Source: Cytophagales bacterium
GTDB lineage: Bacteria > Bacteroidota > Bacteroidia > Cytophagales > Spirosomataceae
Length of the DNA: 64,000 nt
Direction: 5' to 3'
Assembly: GCA_013298125.1 (NCBI GenBank)
Contig: JAAFJP010000004.1
Span: 1-64,000 of the forward strand
In this document: positions 1-8,665 of the stretch, one piece after another
Position numbering within the stretch: the stretch's first letter is position 1
Layout: each line of letters starts with the position of its first letter
The notes under the pieces: generated by a model
Databases searched by the model: none
What the model saw: only the letters and a program-made list of their open reading frames with translations
Told to the model about the DNA's origin: nothing
Translations under genes and position numbers: made by a program

Positions 1-51
1 TTTCAGTTAAAATAAAATTGTATTATTCTTAGTTCTATAAAGCGTAAAATG

Positions 52-82
52 AAAAATCCACCCAAAATTGAGTGGATTTTTG
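52..82 (-). terminator. Intrinsic terminator hairpin downstream of the acidic hypothetical gene
   Basis: The stem AAAATCCAC pairs with GTGGATTTT around a short AT-rich loop, with T-runs on the outside of both arms. It lies about 40 bases past the stop codon of the minus-strand gene ending at 120, so it most likely ends that transcript. Confidence 0.55.
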
Positions 83-119
83 AAAGCAATATTCTTGAAA
101 AGTAATTTCCAAGGGAAGC

Positions 120-578
120 CTAAATATCATACTTCTCAAATTTTTTCACCCATTCAGCAAACAAGATTTTGAAATCATCAATGGCTTCACGGAGGATGTC
201 GAGGTAGTCTTCTTTTACCAAATCAAACATCTCACAACCATTCAATTGCGTACGTAATTGCATGGCATTTACTTTAATGATTACGGCATTTTCCATCTTC
301 AGACCATAATCATCCATCGACTCAGCTCCTGCAATTTTGGGTTCTAACATCATGGCATTTTCCATCAAAAGTCCACGATACATTTCTGTAAATTCGTTAT
401 CGTCAGGCATGGATTCACAGATGGCGTGAGTAAGGTCAAAAATCTCTCTTGCTTTTTTCGACAAGGGCATATTTCTTATTCTTTTGTTTTCTTCGTCCAT
501 TTCCCGCTTAGTTTCTTCGGGATTATCGTCTTCAAAATTGAAGTCGTTTATGTCGAAATCATCGTCGTCAAAATTCAT
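120..578 (-). CDS. Hypothetical acidic protein (152 aa)
   Basis: Family not recognised. The first 30 residues are almost all Asp, Asn, Glu and Phe (MNFDDDDFDIND and onward). The rest looks alpha-helical and mixed-charge with no membrane segment, signal peptide or cysteine motif, so a cytosolic protein is likely. It sits upstream of the shikimate kinase gene in transcription order on the same strand, separated by 128 bases that contain an inverted repeat. The acidic start could suit a protein-interaction or DNA-mimic role, but that is speculation. The uninterrupted frame and normal composition make the ORF itself credible. Confidence 0.7.
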   Translation of the reverse strand: MNFDDDDFDINDFNFEDDNPEETKREMDEENKRIRNMPLSKKAREIFDLTHAICESMPDDNEFTEMYRGLLMENAMMLEPKIAGAESMDDYGLKMENAVIIKVNAMQLRTQLNGCEMFDLVKEDYLDILREAIDDFKILFAEWVKKFEKYDI

Positions 579-596
579 TTTCTATCAATATTTGGT

Positions 597-695
597 TCTT
601 CAATGGTTTATAAAAGCCACGAAGGCACAAAGTCTCCAAGATATTGGTTTCAAAAACTTAAATTCTTATTGTCTTGGAGTCTTGGTGGTTTAAAT
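597..695. repeat. Intergenic inverted repeat (CCACGAAGGCACAAAG type)
   Basis: The arms CCACGAAGGCACAAAGTCTC/CAAGA and TCTTGGAGTCTTGGTGG are imperfectly complementary. They fill the gap between two minus-strand genes. It belongs to the general population of gap-filling inverted repeats in this window. Confidence 0.5.
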
Positions 696-706
696 TATTT
701 ACAATA

Positions 707-1219
707 CTATTCAAACTCTTCTAAAAGCCACAAGATTTGTTCCACATCAATACTTCCATCTATCTGAATATCAGCTTGTTCATAATATTGCAAACGGTCT
801 TCGTAACGTTTTCGTAGGTGAGCCAATAGTTCTTCTTTTGAATTGGTTTTATCAATCAAAGGGCGATTGTTTGCATCTGATTTTTGGATTCTTTTCAGTA
901 AATCTTCGGGCTGAACATTCAAAAAAATACTTGTTCCATTAGCTTTGATAAAATCTATTCCACCATGAAAACAAGGCATTCCTCCACCCGTTGCTACAAT
1001 CAGTTTTTGGTTGGGTTGAATTCCTTTCAAAATCTTATTCTCAACCAAACGAAAATAGTCTTCGCCTTTGTATTTGAAAATATCAGCAATCGTCGCAATC
1101 TCTTGATTTTCGATTAAATCATCGGTATCAACAAACTGATAATCAAGGCGTTTGGCAAGTTGTCTGCCCAATGTACTTTTGCCCGATGAAGGCATACCTA
1201 TTAGGAAAATGTTTTTCAT
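707..1219 (-). CDS. aroK: Shikimate kinase
   Basis: Phosphorylates shikimate to shikimate 3-phosphate with ATP, the fifth step of the chorismate pathway; cytosolic. The P-loop GMPSSGKST lies at residues 8-16, followed by the substrate-binding DTDDLIE, the GGG motif (ATGGGMPCF) and the lid region with NRPLI. At 170 residues it has the usual length of a monofunctional AroK. The start MKNIFLIG puts the P-loop at the expected distance. No other aromatic-pathway genes lie nearby. The identification is firm from the motifs. Confidence 0.95.
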   Translation of the reverse strand: MKNIFLIGMPSSGKSTLGRQLAKRLDYQFVDTDDLIENQEIATIADIFKYKGEDYFRLVENKILKGIQPNQKLIVATGGGMPCFHGGIDFIKANGTSIFLNVQPEDLLKRIQKSDANNRPLIDKTNSKEELLAHLRKRYEDRLQYYEQADIQIDGSIDVEQILWLLEEFE

Positions 1220-1244
1220 GTTTTTAAAAAGAGTTAAAAAACAA

Positions 1245-1344
1245 AAGAATTTTCAATGTTCAATAATCAACGCTCAATGTTCAAGTAATAATGGAGTTCT
1301 ACACTTGAACATTGGACATTGATTATTGAACATTGAAAATTCTT
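1245..1344. repeat. Long inverted repeat (AAGAATTTTCAATGTTC type)
   Basis: The left arm AAGAATTTTCAATGTTCAAT continues into AATCAA, and the right arm is its near-perfect complement ending at 1344. Internal TTGAACATTG motifs are repeated. It occupies the whole gap between aroK and the DoxX-type gene. A related CATTGAAAATT/TTGAACATTG sequence lies near 45975-46010. Confidence 0.7.
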
Positions 1345-1363
1345 TATAAATTTAACTTAACAC

Positions 1364-2458
1364 CTACAACCCCAAAACCTCTTCCTTAGTAGGCACATCC
1401 GAGTGCGACCATTTCCCTTTCACAACGCCATCTTTTATCAACCATAAAGAAGGATTTGCTCTGGCAATGGTTTTCAAGACCTTCGTATCCGCACTCAATG
1501 CTGGTACGCCCAACTGAAATTCGTGACGAAGATTCTCGACTTCTTCTGAAGGTGAACCGCTTGCTAACCAGACAGTTACATCGGTTTTTTCTAAACTCTT
1601 TGCCAACTCACGGATTTCGTCCATGTGGTCTGTACTTGCCTTTGCCACTACGGGAATGATGATGATGAGTTTTTTACCTACAAAACTTTCAGCTCTGTAA
1701 TCTGTTGAGTCACCGTCTTTCCAGAGGTTATAATCTGTGATTTTTGCTTTGGCTTCGTCAGCGTTTAGTGTTATCATTTCCTTGAATTTGTAGGTCGTAT
1801 CAGTTGGCATATCCTTCAAATCAAGGATTTTGCCATCTTTTTCATACTTATACATAAATTTCAAAGGCTCAGAAGGCTTCATATTTTTAGGAATATCTTG
1901 CCCGATGGCATAAGGAAGTCCGTCGTAAGGAGGATTGAATTTGACGGCATAAATCGCTAAAAATGCACAAAAAATAATGGACATTCCGACTAACATTCCT
2001 GTCTTTTTATCTTCAAAAATATGACGTTGCCAAAGGATAATCAAGATAAAAAACAAGAGAACCATGTCTTTCCAAAAGGATGTCCAGGGCTTTAATTTGA
2101 TGGTTTCGCCAAAACATCCGCAGTCGGTTACTTTGTTGAAATAGGCTGAATAGAAAGTTAGGAATCCAAAGAAAATAACGGTGGCTAACAATATCCAAGA
2201 GGCGGTTTTGAGTTTGTATTGAACCAACAAACACACGCCCAAAACTAATTCCAAAGCACACAAAAAGATGGAAAGATACAAGGCATAAGGCACCCAGAAA
2301 TGCCAAAAACCAGCCATTGCAGGAAAATCAGTAGCGAAAACATCGAAATATTCTTCGAGTTTAATTTCAGTTCCAACGGGGTCATTGAGCTTAATCAGCC
2401 CCGAAAAGATAAAGATAATACCAACAAAAATTCTGGAAAAATGAGCTAAAAATTTCAT
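1364..2458 (-). CDS. BT_3928-family DoxX/MauE-like membrane protein with thioredoxin-like C-terminus
   Basis: The 364-residue protein begins with about five hydrophobic segments (roughly residues 7-24, 55-78, 86-106, 128-145, 152-172), as in DoxX/MauE membrane proteins. A CGCFGE motif at about 113-118 sits after the third segment. The C-terminal half (about 190-364) looks like an extracytoplasmic thioredoxin-fold domain without a CxxC. The family recurs in Bacteroidota near DUF1599 and folP genes, and both are close by here. The redox role is inferred from the MauE/DoxX relationship and has not been shown for this family. Confidence 0.8.
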   Translation of the reverse strand: MKFLAHFSRIFVGIIFIFSGLIKLNDPVGTEIKLEEYFDVFATDFPAMAGFWHFWVPYALYLSIFLCALELVLGVCLLVQYKLKTASWILLATVIFFGFLTFYSAYFNKVTDCGCFGETIKLKPWTSFWKDMVLLFFILIILWQRHIFEDKKTGMLVGMSIIFCAFLAIYAVKFNPPYDGLPYAIGQDIPKNMKPSEPLKFMYKYEKDGKILDLKDMPTDTTYKFKEMITLNADEAKAKITDYNLWKDGDSTDYRAESFVGKKLIIIIPVVAKASTDHMDEIRELAKSLEKTDVTVWLASGSPSEEVENLRHEFQLGVPALSADTKVLKTIARANPSLWLIKDGVVKGKWSHSDVPTKEEVLGL

Positions 2459-2609
2459 AAAATAAATTTGAAAATTGTGGAATTTGAAAATTTGAAGATG
2501 AACATGAGATATTTTTACTCGTAAAAGTAGCGGTTGAATTTTTAACGGGTTGTTAATGAAAAGTTAAGGGCAAATTTTCTCGTAATCCCTAATCCCTGTT
2601 CCCAAATCC

Positions 2610-3146
2610 CTAACCCCTAATCTTAATCATACAAAAAACCGCATAATTCATCATATCCTGATAATTGGCTTCTACGCCTTCCGAAACCAACGTAACGCCT
2701 TGATTATCTTCGATTTGCTTAGTTCTAAAAATCTTCATCAAGATTAAATCCGTCATCGAACTCACCCGCATATCACGCCATGCTTCGGCGTAGTCGTGGT
2801 TTTTGTCTTTTTGAAGACTTAACGTTGCTTCAACTTGTTCATCGTACAAATCACTCAATTCTTGTTCCGAAAATTCATTTTGCTCAGAATTTTCTAATTT
2901 TTTCTGAATCAAGGCAATCACACAATAATTGATAATGCCGATGAATTCTCCTTCGATGCCATCCTCAATTTTCTGAACGCCCTTTTCTTGAATAGAACGA
3001 ATGCGTTGGGCTTTGATAAATATTTGGTCGGTCAAACTTGGCAATCGTAAAATCCGCCAAGAAGTGCCGTAGTCCTTGTTTTTCTTAATGAATAATGTTC
3101 TACAAATGGAAATTATTTGTCGGTATTCTGTTTCTGTTTTGGTCAT
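2610..3146 (-). CDS. DUF1599 domain-containing protein
   Basis: The 178-residue protein holds two similar halves. Each contains a KNKDYG or KNHDYA segment followed by W-R-(I/D)-(L/M)-R and S(L/M)TD-x-I-x-x-K. This tandem arrangement is the DUF1599 (nucleotide modification associated) fold. Function is unknown; a MazG-like nucleotide link has been proposed for the family. It lies upstream of the BT_3928-type gene on the same strand with a 151-base gap, a pairing conserved in Bacteroidota. It is probably cytosolic. Confidence 0.85.
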   Translation of the reverse strand: MTKTETEYRQIISICRTLFIKKNKDYGTSWRILRLPSLTDQIFIKAQRIRSIQEKGVQKIEDGIEGEFIGIINYCVIALIQKKLENSEQNEFSEQELSDLYDEQVEATLSLQKDKNHDYAEAWRDMRVSSMTDLILMKIFRTKQIEDNQGVTLVSEGVEANYQDMMNYAVFCMIKIRG

Positions 3147-3154
3147 GTTTTTAT

Positions 3155-3265
3155 TTAGGTTTTAGGTGTTAGGTTTTAGGTGTCAGGGAGTACCATAAAG
3201 ACGAGTGTTATCGGATAAACTCTTTATCCAATATTAAAACTAACACCCAACACCTAAAACCTAAC
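3155..3265. repeat. Long inverted repeat (TTAGGTTTTAGGTGTTAGG type)
   Basis: TTAGGTTTTAGGTGTTAGG at the left is answered by AACACCTAAAACCTAA at the right across a spacer of about 70 bases. It fills the gap between two minus-strand genes and ends five bases short of the downstream stop codon. Confidence 0.65.
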
Positions 3266-3269
3266 CCCT

Positions 3270-3647
3270 CTAAGCAAGCACAAATGTACTCAACGTCTTA
3301 TACACATCATTGATATTTTCGCCTTTGCGGAAGTCTTTTTGGATGGGGTTATCAGAGCCTTTTATCCAAATCAAAATCTCAGCATCGAGGTCGAGAAGGC
3401 TGGCAGAGCGTTTTGAGAAATAATTAATTGACTTATAAGGAATCGTCATAAAGTCTACCTTTGAGCCTGTAACACCTTGTTTATCAACCAAAATCAATCT
3501 TTTGTTCGTGAAAACAAACATATCTCTAATCAATTTGAATGATTTGATAATGGTTTCACCTTCAATCAAAATTGGAGCAAATTCGTTAGCGACAGATTCA
3601 GAAGAAACTTCCGTTGAGTTTCCGAGTAATGCGTTTAAAAGTCCCAT
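3270..3647 (-). CDS. Bacterial PH-domain protein
   Basis: About 125 residues, counted from the start MGLLNALLGNST at 3647. A longer in-frame start at 3716 would add 23 residues without family character, so the shorter start is preferred. The sequence GETIIKSFKLIRDMFVFTNKRLILVDKQG, followed by KVDFMTIPYKSI and a final helix, matches the bacterial PH (bPH) domain family. These small cytosolic domains have no established function. No membrane segment is present. Confidence 0.75.
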   Translation of the reverse strand: MGLLNALLGNSTEVSSESVANEFAPILIEGETIIKSFKLIRDMFVFTNKRLILVDKQGVTGSKVDFMTIPYKSINYFSKRSASLLDLDAEILIWIKGSDNPIQKDFRKGENINDVYKTLSTFVLA

Positions 3648-3847
3648 GAGGTTATTTGTGTATGTTGAATTGTTTTGTAAAAATACGGCTGTGGTTTGGG
3701 ATTTGCAATAAAACACGAAAAGGTAAGAAAGAGAATTTTTAAGTATTTTTGATTGTTCATCTAAAAAATAAATAAACCGCTTATTATTTTTTGAAATGAT
3801 TAGTTTTGTAGGGTGTATGATTTCAAAGTGTTGATAAAAATATAGTT

Positions 3848-4357
3848 ATGCTGACGTTTAGAATTATAGAAAAAAATATTGCCTTGATTAAGGAAGTAAT
3901 ACGTAACTTTCAGATTGATGCGAGACAACTTGTAGAAAAATTAGCTCTTTTACATGGATTAGAGATAGAAAAAAAGTTTCCCATGAATACATTTATGCCA
4001 ATTAGAAATAATGGACAACATGGAGTTTTAGATAAAAAATGGTTATACTTTTTTCACGGTTATGAGTGTCGTTTTAAGAATATTGAAAATGGACATACAG
4101 TTGAGGTTATTATGAAGTTTGAAGATGAATATGGAGCTATTGACCCTTATTTTCTTGGAAAATACATGAAAACTAACCCTAAATATGTTGATTTTGAGAT
4201 TCCAGATGAATTTAACTATGGGCTAAAAATTATACGCTTTTTAAAGAAGCGAGAAATGTTACTGAATATTGAAAATCAAGCACAAGTAATAATAGGATTT
4301 GAAGGAGATAAACCTCTATACGAATCGTTTGATTTCAAAGGAATTAAACTAAAATAA
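3848..4357 (+). CDS. Hypothetical protein, DUF6896-like
   Basis: The 169-residue cytosolic protein carries WLYFFHGYECRFKN, then an EVIMKFEDEYGAIDPYF segment. This pattern is reminiscent of the DUF6896 family, whose members often lie near polymorphic-toxin immunity genes. The assignment is from memory of the motif and is tentative. It stands alone between convergent housekeeping genes and directly precedes folP (14-base gap). Its AT-rich codon use resembles the accessory genes here, so it may be a later insertion between folP and the DUF1599/BT_3928 genes. Confidence 0.6.
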   Translation: MLTFRIIEKNIALIKEVIRNFQIDARQLVEKLALLHGLEIEKKFPMNTFMPIRNNGQHGVLDKKWLYFFHGYECRFKNIENGHTVEVIMKFEDEYGAIDPYFLGKYMKTNPKYVDFEIPDEFNYGLKIIRFLKKREMLLNIENQAQVIIGFEGDKPLYESFDFKGIKLK

Positions 4358-4371
4358 TCCGCCACTCCCAA

Positions 4372-5193
4372 ATGCTAATCAACCTAAAACAAACCCTCCT
4401 CGATCTCACAAAACCCCGCATTATGGGGATTTTGAATATCACGCCCGATTCTTTTTATGAAGGAAGTCGATTTACTGATTTGTCTAAAATCTTAGCCCAA
4501 TCCGAAAAAATGCTTTCGGCGGGTGCAACGTTTTTAGACATTGGCGGGCACTCTACTCGCCCAGGTGCAACGCCCGTGAGTGAGGACGAAGAACTCAAAC
4601 GAGTATTGCCAATCGTGGAGGCAATAATCCTTGATTTTCCCGAAGCCTTGATTTCGATTGATACATTTAGGGCTTCCATAGCTCAACAATGTGTGGATGC
4701 GGGTGCGGTGATGGTCAATGATGTGTCGGGAGGAACGTTGGATGATAAAATGTTTGAAACCGTGGCAAAATTGAACGTTCCTTACGTATTGATGCACAGT
4801 CGTGGTACGCCCGAGACGATGAATCAACTAACTGATTATCAGGACTTAGTAACGGATGTTTTGGATGATTTGCAACGTAAAATTTATCGATTACGACAAT
4901 TAGGACAGAAAGACATCATCATAGATTTAGGCTTCGGTTTTGCCAAAACTGCCGACCAAAACTATGTACTTTTGAATCATTTAGAAGACTTCAAACTCTT
5001 GGATTGTCCGATGTTGGTGGGCGTGTCGAGAAAGTCCATGATTTGGCGAAAACTCAATATTTCACCCAATGATTCTTTGAATGGAACTACCGTTTTGAAT
5101 ACCGTTGCTTTGATGAAAGGAGCGAATATTTTGCGGGTGCATGATGTGCAGGAGGCGATGGAGGCGGTGAAGTTAGTGGAGTTTTTGAGATAG
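4372..5193 (+). CDS. folP: Dihydropteroate synthase
   Basis: Condenses p-aminobenzoate with the pterin pyrophosphate to form dihydropteroate in folate synthesis; target of sulfonamides. All signature segments are present in order: MGILNITPDSFYEGSR (pterin loop 1), DIGGHSTRPGA (loop 2), SIDTF, MVNDVSGG, DLGFGFAKT and GVSRKSM. The 273-residue length is normal. Its stop codon is seven bases from the start of a GC-rich inverted repeat that separates it from the convergent permease gene. Confidence 0.96.
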   Translation: MLINLKQTLLDLTKPRIMGILNITPDSFYEGSRFTDLSKILAQSEKMLSAGATFLDIGGHSTRPGATPVSEDEELKRVLPIVEAIILDFPEALISIDTFRASIAQQCVDAGAVMVNDVSGGTLDDKMFETVAKLNVPYVLMHSRGTPETMNQLTDYQDLVTDVLDDLQRKIYRLRQLGQKDIIIDLGFGFAKTADQNYVLLNHLEDFKLLDCPMLVGVSRKSMIWRKLNISPNDSLNGTTVLNTVALMKGANILRVHDVQEAMEAVKLVEFLR

Positions 5194-5199
5194 GAGTAA

Positions 5200-5285
5200 A
5201 ACCTCACCCCCATCTCCGATGGAGAGGGGAGTATTCGACCTCTTTTTCTCCCCCTCTCCATCGGAGAGGGGCTGGGGGTGAGGTT
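5200..5285. repeat. GC-rich inverted repeat, AACCTCACCCCC family, copy 1
   Basis: The arms are AACCTCACCCCCA... and ...TGGGGGTGAGGTT, with inner hairpins CTCCGATGGAG and CTCCATCGGAG. The left arm lacks a GCCCC block found in the other five copies. The element lies between convergent genes, and its right edge supplies the stop codon of the minus-strand permease gene (5284-5286). Confidence 0.9.
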
Positions 5286-6018
5286 AATTAGTAATAAGCA
5301 ACTGAGCCAATAAATAATCGGCAATCAATACAGCTATACAACTATTGGTTACTGCCTTCGTACTTGACTGACCAACTTCCAAAGCTCCTCCGCTCGTGAA
5401 ATATCCTTGAAAAGATGAAATGGTTACGATTAAAAACGCAAAAACTACGGATTTAATCAAGGCAAAAGGAACGTTGAAAGGCTTAAATTCATATTGGATT
5501 CCTTGTATATATTCCTGTGGGGCAATTGCTCCTGTGAGCCATCCCGCCAAATATCCACCCCAAATCGCCAAAAATGCCGCCAAGGTTACTAACATCGGAA
5601 ACACGATGATGGCGGCAACAATTTTTGGTAAAACCAAATAAGAAGTCGAGTTAATTCCCATTACTTCCAAAGCATCTATTTGCTCGGTGATTCGCATTGT
5701 TCCTAATTCTCCTGCGATATTTGAGCCTACTTTTCCTGCCAAAACAATGCCCGTAATGGTCGGGGCAAATTCTAAAATAGTAGAATCTCTTACGATTAAA
5801 CTGATGATGTAATGAGGTACGAAGGGATTATCCAAATTGGCGGCAGTTTGTACACACGTAACCGCACCCAAGAAAAACGATACGATAGAAACTATCAATA
5901 ATGAGCCAATCCCTATGAGTACGGCTTCATCAAATACCAAACCTACATAAACTTTGAACTTTTCTCTATTTGTAAAAAGTTTTCCTAAAAAAATTAAAAA
6001 TTTACCTAATCTTGACAT
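5284..6018 (-). CDS. MlaE-family lipid-transport ABC permease
   Basis: The 244-residue inner-membrane protein has about five hydrophobic segments. The central region (LGTMRITEQIDALEVMGINS) is the diagnostic MlaE motif. MlaE permeases work with an MlaF-type ATPase and an MCE-domain protein to move phospholipids between membranes; neither partner gene is in this stretch. The start MSRLGKFLIFLGKLF fits the family. The last residues (LLITN) and the stop codon overlap the edge of the adjacent repeat, so the C-terminus may have been reshaped by that element. Confidence 0.9.
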   Translation of the reverse strand: MSRLGKFLIFLGKLFTNREKFKVYVGLVFDEAVLIGIGSLLIVSIVSFFLGAVTCVQTAANLDNPFVPHYIISLIVRDSTILEFAPTITGIVLAGKVGSNIAGELGTMRITEQIDALEVMGINSTSYLVLPKIVAAIIVFPMLVTLAAFLAIWGGYLAGWLTGAIAPQEYIQGIQYEFKPFNVPFALIKSVVFAFLIVTISSFQGYFTSGGALEVGQSSTKAVTNSCIAVLIADYLLAQLLITN

Positions 6019-6030
6019 GGTTTTATTTTA

Positions 6031-6100
6031 GGTTAGTAACACAGACTTCGGTCTGTTCGACTTACAAACACACGGAAGTCTGTGTTACTAAGATTTAACC
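6031..6100. repeat. Inverted repeat, GTAACACAGACT family, copy 1
   Basis: GGTTAGTAACACAGACTTCGG pairs with a CGGAAGTCTGTGTTACTAA right arm. It sits between divergent genes, so it overlaps the region where both promoters should be. A second copy of the same arm sequence is at 27033-27085. Confidence 0.75.
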
Positions 6101-6119
6101 GATTAACTTTACAGCTTAA

Positions 6120-6806
6120 ATGACAAAGATAATGAACAAAACGATAGTAGTAACAGGCGGAACGAAAGGTATTGGTAGAGCCATTGTAGATAAATTTGAT
6201 AAGGAAGGCTTCACGGTCTTGGTTTGTGCAAGAACTGAGGAAGAAGGCTTACCCGAAAATGTCCATTTTTTCAAGGCAGATATGTCTAAAAAAACGGAGG
6301 TTTTAGCGTTTGCTGATTTTGTAAAAACGACTGTAAATCAAGTAGATGTACTCGTAAACAATACAGGTTTCTTTTTGCCTGGACAAATTCACAACGAAGA
6401 AGAAGGCACTTTGGAAGCCATGATTGAAACCAATCTTTACAGTGCCTATCACCTCACGAGAGCCTTGGTGGGCGAGATGATAGAACGAAAAGAAGGTTAC
6501 ATTTTTAACATTTGTTCGACGGCAAGTATCACGGCATATACCAACGGAGGCTCATATTGTATCTCAAAATTTGCAATGTTGGGCATGAGTAAAGTTTTAC
6601 GAGAAGAATTAAAACCGCATCATGTGCGAGTAACGAGCATCCTCCCAGGGGCAACACTCACCAACTCATGGGCAGGAGTAGAGTTACCCGCCGAAAGATT
6701 TATGGCTCCCGAAGACATCGCCCAAGTAGTTTGGACGGCATATTGTTTGCCCGATTCTACGGTTTTAGAAGAGATTTTATTAAGACCAATGTTGGGAGAT
6801 TTGTAG
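6120..6806 (+). CDS. SDR-family oxidoreductase
   Basis: The 228-residue short-chain dehydrogenase/reductase is cytosolic and NAD(P)-dependent. GGTKGIGRA near the N-terminus is the Rossmann glycine motif. VNNTG is the NNAG-equivalent, and the catalytic triad is visible as Ser in ICSTAS and Tyr/Lys in YCISK. The substrate cannot be told from sequence. Either ATG (6120 or 6132) could be the start; the second gives a more usual N-terminus, MNKTIVVTGG. Its 3' end lies six bases from the convergent exported-protein gene. Confidence 0.88.
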   Translation: MTKIMNKTIVVTGGTKGIGRAIVDKFDKEGFTVLVCARTEEEGLPENVHFFKADMSKKTEVLAFADFVKTTVNQVDVLVNNTGFFLPGQIHNEEEGTLEAMIETNLYSAYHLTRALVGEMIERKEGYIFNICSTASITAYTNGGSYCISKFAMLGMSKVLREELKPHHVRVTSILPGATLTNSWAGVELPAERFMAPEDIAQVVWTAYCLPDSTVLEEILLRPMLGDL

Positions 6807-6811
6807 AACAA

Positions 6812-7582
6812 CTAAAACGAAATTCCCATTTCCAAACCAAAACTTGGAGCCTGTAATTTGGAAGAAATTTTCTCTATTTTATTCAAAAAGATAGGCTTGA
6901 AATACTCGATACCTAATTGTTCAAGTGTATTAAAATCTTGTTTAATAATATCGTTTTCACGATTAACTACAAATAAATATTCTGCTTTTAATCTGATAAA
7001 AACCGTCTCACTTGCATTTAGCCATATCGTTTTTTCAATGACTGGTCCTAATAGAATAGAATTTAAGTAAGCATCAACAACCTTGTTTTCATACAAATTT
7101 TTGATGTCGGGAGAATTATTTTTTGAAAATACCTCTATTTGATTATTAATTTCCTCTAATCTTTCGGGCAGAATACCTCCTGTTAGTCGTTTAGGAGTAT
7201 CTCGGAGTGTGGCATTCAATGTTTGGGCTGTTGCTCCCAAAGAAAAGTTCCTACCAATATTGAGTTTAATTTCCCCTCCAAATTTTATTTTGGGTTCAGC
7301 GACATTACTCAAATATCCAAGTTCGTCAGCATAATCATTTTTGATTTTTTGTAAAATATTTAGTACCAAAGTCTGATAACGTTTTGGTGTAAATCCAACA
7401 AAGCCCCCTATCTGCAAACGCTTGTATTGTAGCTCGTATCCAGCATGAATACCCAATGGAAACATAGACCCTGCGTAGATACGATGCTGAAAATCAGAAG
7501 GTTCAGTATAAACGGTTAAGCGTTTTTGAGAAAATGTCGAAAACTGTGTTAATAGAAGGAATAAAAAAAAGAGGTACTTCAT
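6812..7582 (-). CDS. Exported hypothetical protein, possible outer-membrane beta-barrel
   Basis: The 256-residue protein starts with a clear signal peptide (MKYLFFLFLLLTQFSTFSQ). The mature part has alternating aromatic and hydrophobic strands such as HAGYELQYKRLQIGGFVGF and FSLGATAQTL, and ends in SFGLEMGISF with a terminal Phe, as outer-membrane barrels often do. No family is recognised. Export to the periplasm or outer membrane is well supported; the barrel fold is inference. Confidence 0.7.
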   Translation of the reverse strand: MKYLFFLFLLLTQFSTFSQKRLTVYTEPSDFQHRIYAGSMFPLGIHAGYELQYKRLQIGGFVGFTPKRYQTLVLNILQKIKNDYADELGYLSNVAEPKIKFGGEIKLNIGRNFSLGATAQTLNATLRDTPKRLTGGILPERLEEINNQIEVFSKNNSPDIKNLYENKVVDAYLNSILLGPVIEKTIWLNASETVFIRLKAEYLFVVNRENDIIKQDFNTLEQLGIEYFKPIFLNKIEKISSKLQAPSFGLEMGISF

Positions 7583-7659
7583 TATGTGTTGATATAAGTT
7601 TTCACAAAGATAGTTTTTTTTGATTTATCGTTTCTGATAATTTATCAAGTGGCAATCTT

Positions 7660-7711
7660 ATCAATTATCAATTATCAATTATCAATTATCAATTATCAAT
7701 TATCAATTATC
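7660..7711. repeat. Tandem 7-bp repeat ATCAATT (about 7 copies)
   Basis: ATCAATT is repeated without interruption. The complementary TGATAATTGTTGATTGATAA lies at 7749-7768, so the whole gap also reads as a loose inverted repeat. It lies in the gap upstream of the exported-protein gene and downstream of the RNA-repair genes (minus strand). Confidence 0.85.
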
Positions 7712-7778
7712 GAAAAGTACGTACTCCCATTTTAAGTTCAGAATTAACTGATAATTGTTGATTGATAACTGACAATTG

Positions 7779-8660
7779 TCAAAAATCCCCATAATTAACC
7801 TGCAAACAAGGTAAGCCAAGCTCCAAACGCCATAAATCAACTACTTGGTTGCGGTCATCTAATACGAATTGTACGAAAAATTGTCCTTTGACATGAGCTT
7901 CGTACAATTCTTTTTTGATGATAGAATCCTTCCGTTGGTCGCCCGTCTTACGCATATACAAAGCATTGTACGAGATTTTATTATAAATCAACCAATTCAT
8001 CGTTTGGCTTCTCGAATGTTCTTCTCGCCCTGACATGAAGATAATTTTTACGCCTTTTTCGTGATACGTTTTCAAGATTTCGGCTATAGGTTTATTCAAC
8101 AAATCTCGCTCACAACTTTTTGAATCAAAAGGACTTCTGTCGTGGATAATGGCGAGTGTTCCGTCTAAATCACAGAGGATTGCGGGCGGTAAAGTTTCGT
8201 CTTGTTCTTGATAATGTGGACCTCGTTCGTCTTTTAAGATGTGTTGTTTATACATCTTCATAATGACATTATCGCCAACTTTTTTCTCACGAGTTTTATC
8301 TCTTTCCAAACATTCTTCCAAAGTCGTTTCCATGTCCTTGAACTGGATTTGCACTTTTTGCTCCGTTTCAGCACAATAATTATCCACCACTTGCCTGATG
8401 CGAGTAATGGCTCTTTCCGACAAATTGGTATCGTCAATCACCACGTGTTTCCCTTCCTTCAAAGCCTCCCGTAACATCATATCACGGACACGCTCCACAA
8501 ATTTTTCGTTGGGATAACTATGCAACGAATCATCCAACATCGCACGGAGTTCGTCTTTGTTGAGACGTTTCCAAGCGTGCGGATTTTCGGCTAAAATATT
8601 TTTGGCATACGTGGATTTCCCGCTTGCTGGGAGACCACGTAGGATTAGGACTGTTTTCAT
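7779..8660 (-). CDS. Polynucleotide kinase-phosphatase (T4 Pnkp-like)
   Basis: A 293-residue, two-domain enzyme. The N-terminal P-loop kinase has GLPASGKST at residues 9-17, then RLNKDELRAML, DDTNLSERA and a lid-type ECLERDKTREKKVG. The C-terminal HAD phosphatase starts with CDLDGTLAI near residue 163 and has IFMSGREE and a DDRNQVVDLW tail. This is the layout of phage T4 Pnkp, which phosphorylates 5'-OH ends and removes 3'-phosphates at RNA breaks. The nucleotidyltransferase gene lies 5 bases upstream and the RNA ligase gene follows that, so the three probably form one RNA-repair operon. Confidence 0.9.
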   Translation of the reverse strand: MKTVLILRGLPASGKSTYAKNILAENPHAWKRLNKDELRAMLDDSLHSYPNEKFVERVRDMMLREALKEGKHVVIDDTNLSERAITRIRQVVDNYCAETEQKVQIQFKDMETTLEECLERDKTREKKVGDNVIMKMYKQHILKDERGPHYQEQDETLPPAILCDLDGTLAIIHDRSPFDSKSCERDLLNKPIAEILKTYHEKGVKIIFMSGREEHSRSQTMNWLIYNKISYNALYMRKTGDQRKDSIIKKELYEAHVKGQFFVQFVLDDRNQVVDLWRLELGLPCLQVNYGDF

Positions 8661-8665
8661 TAGAT

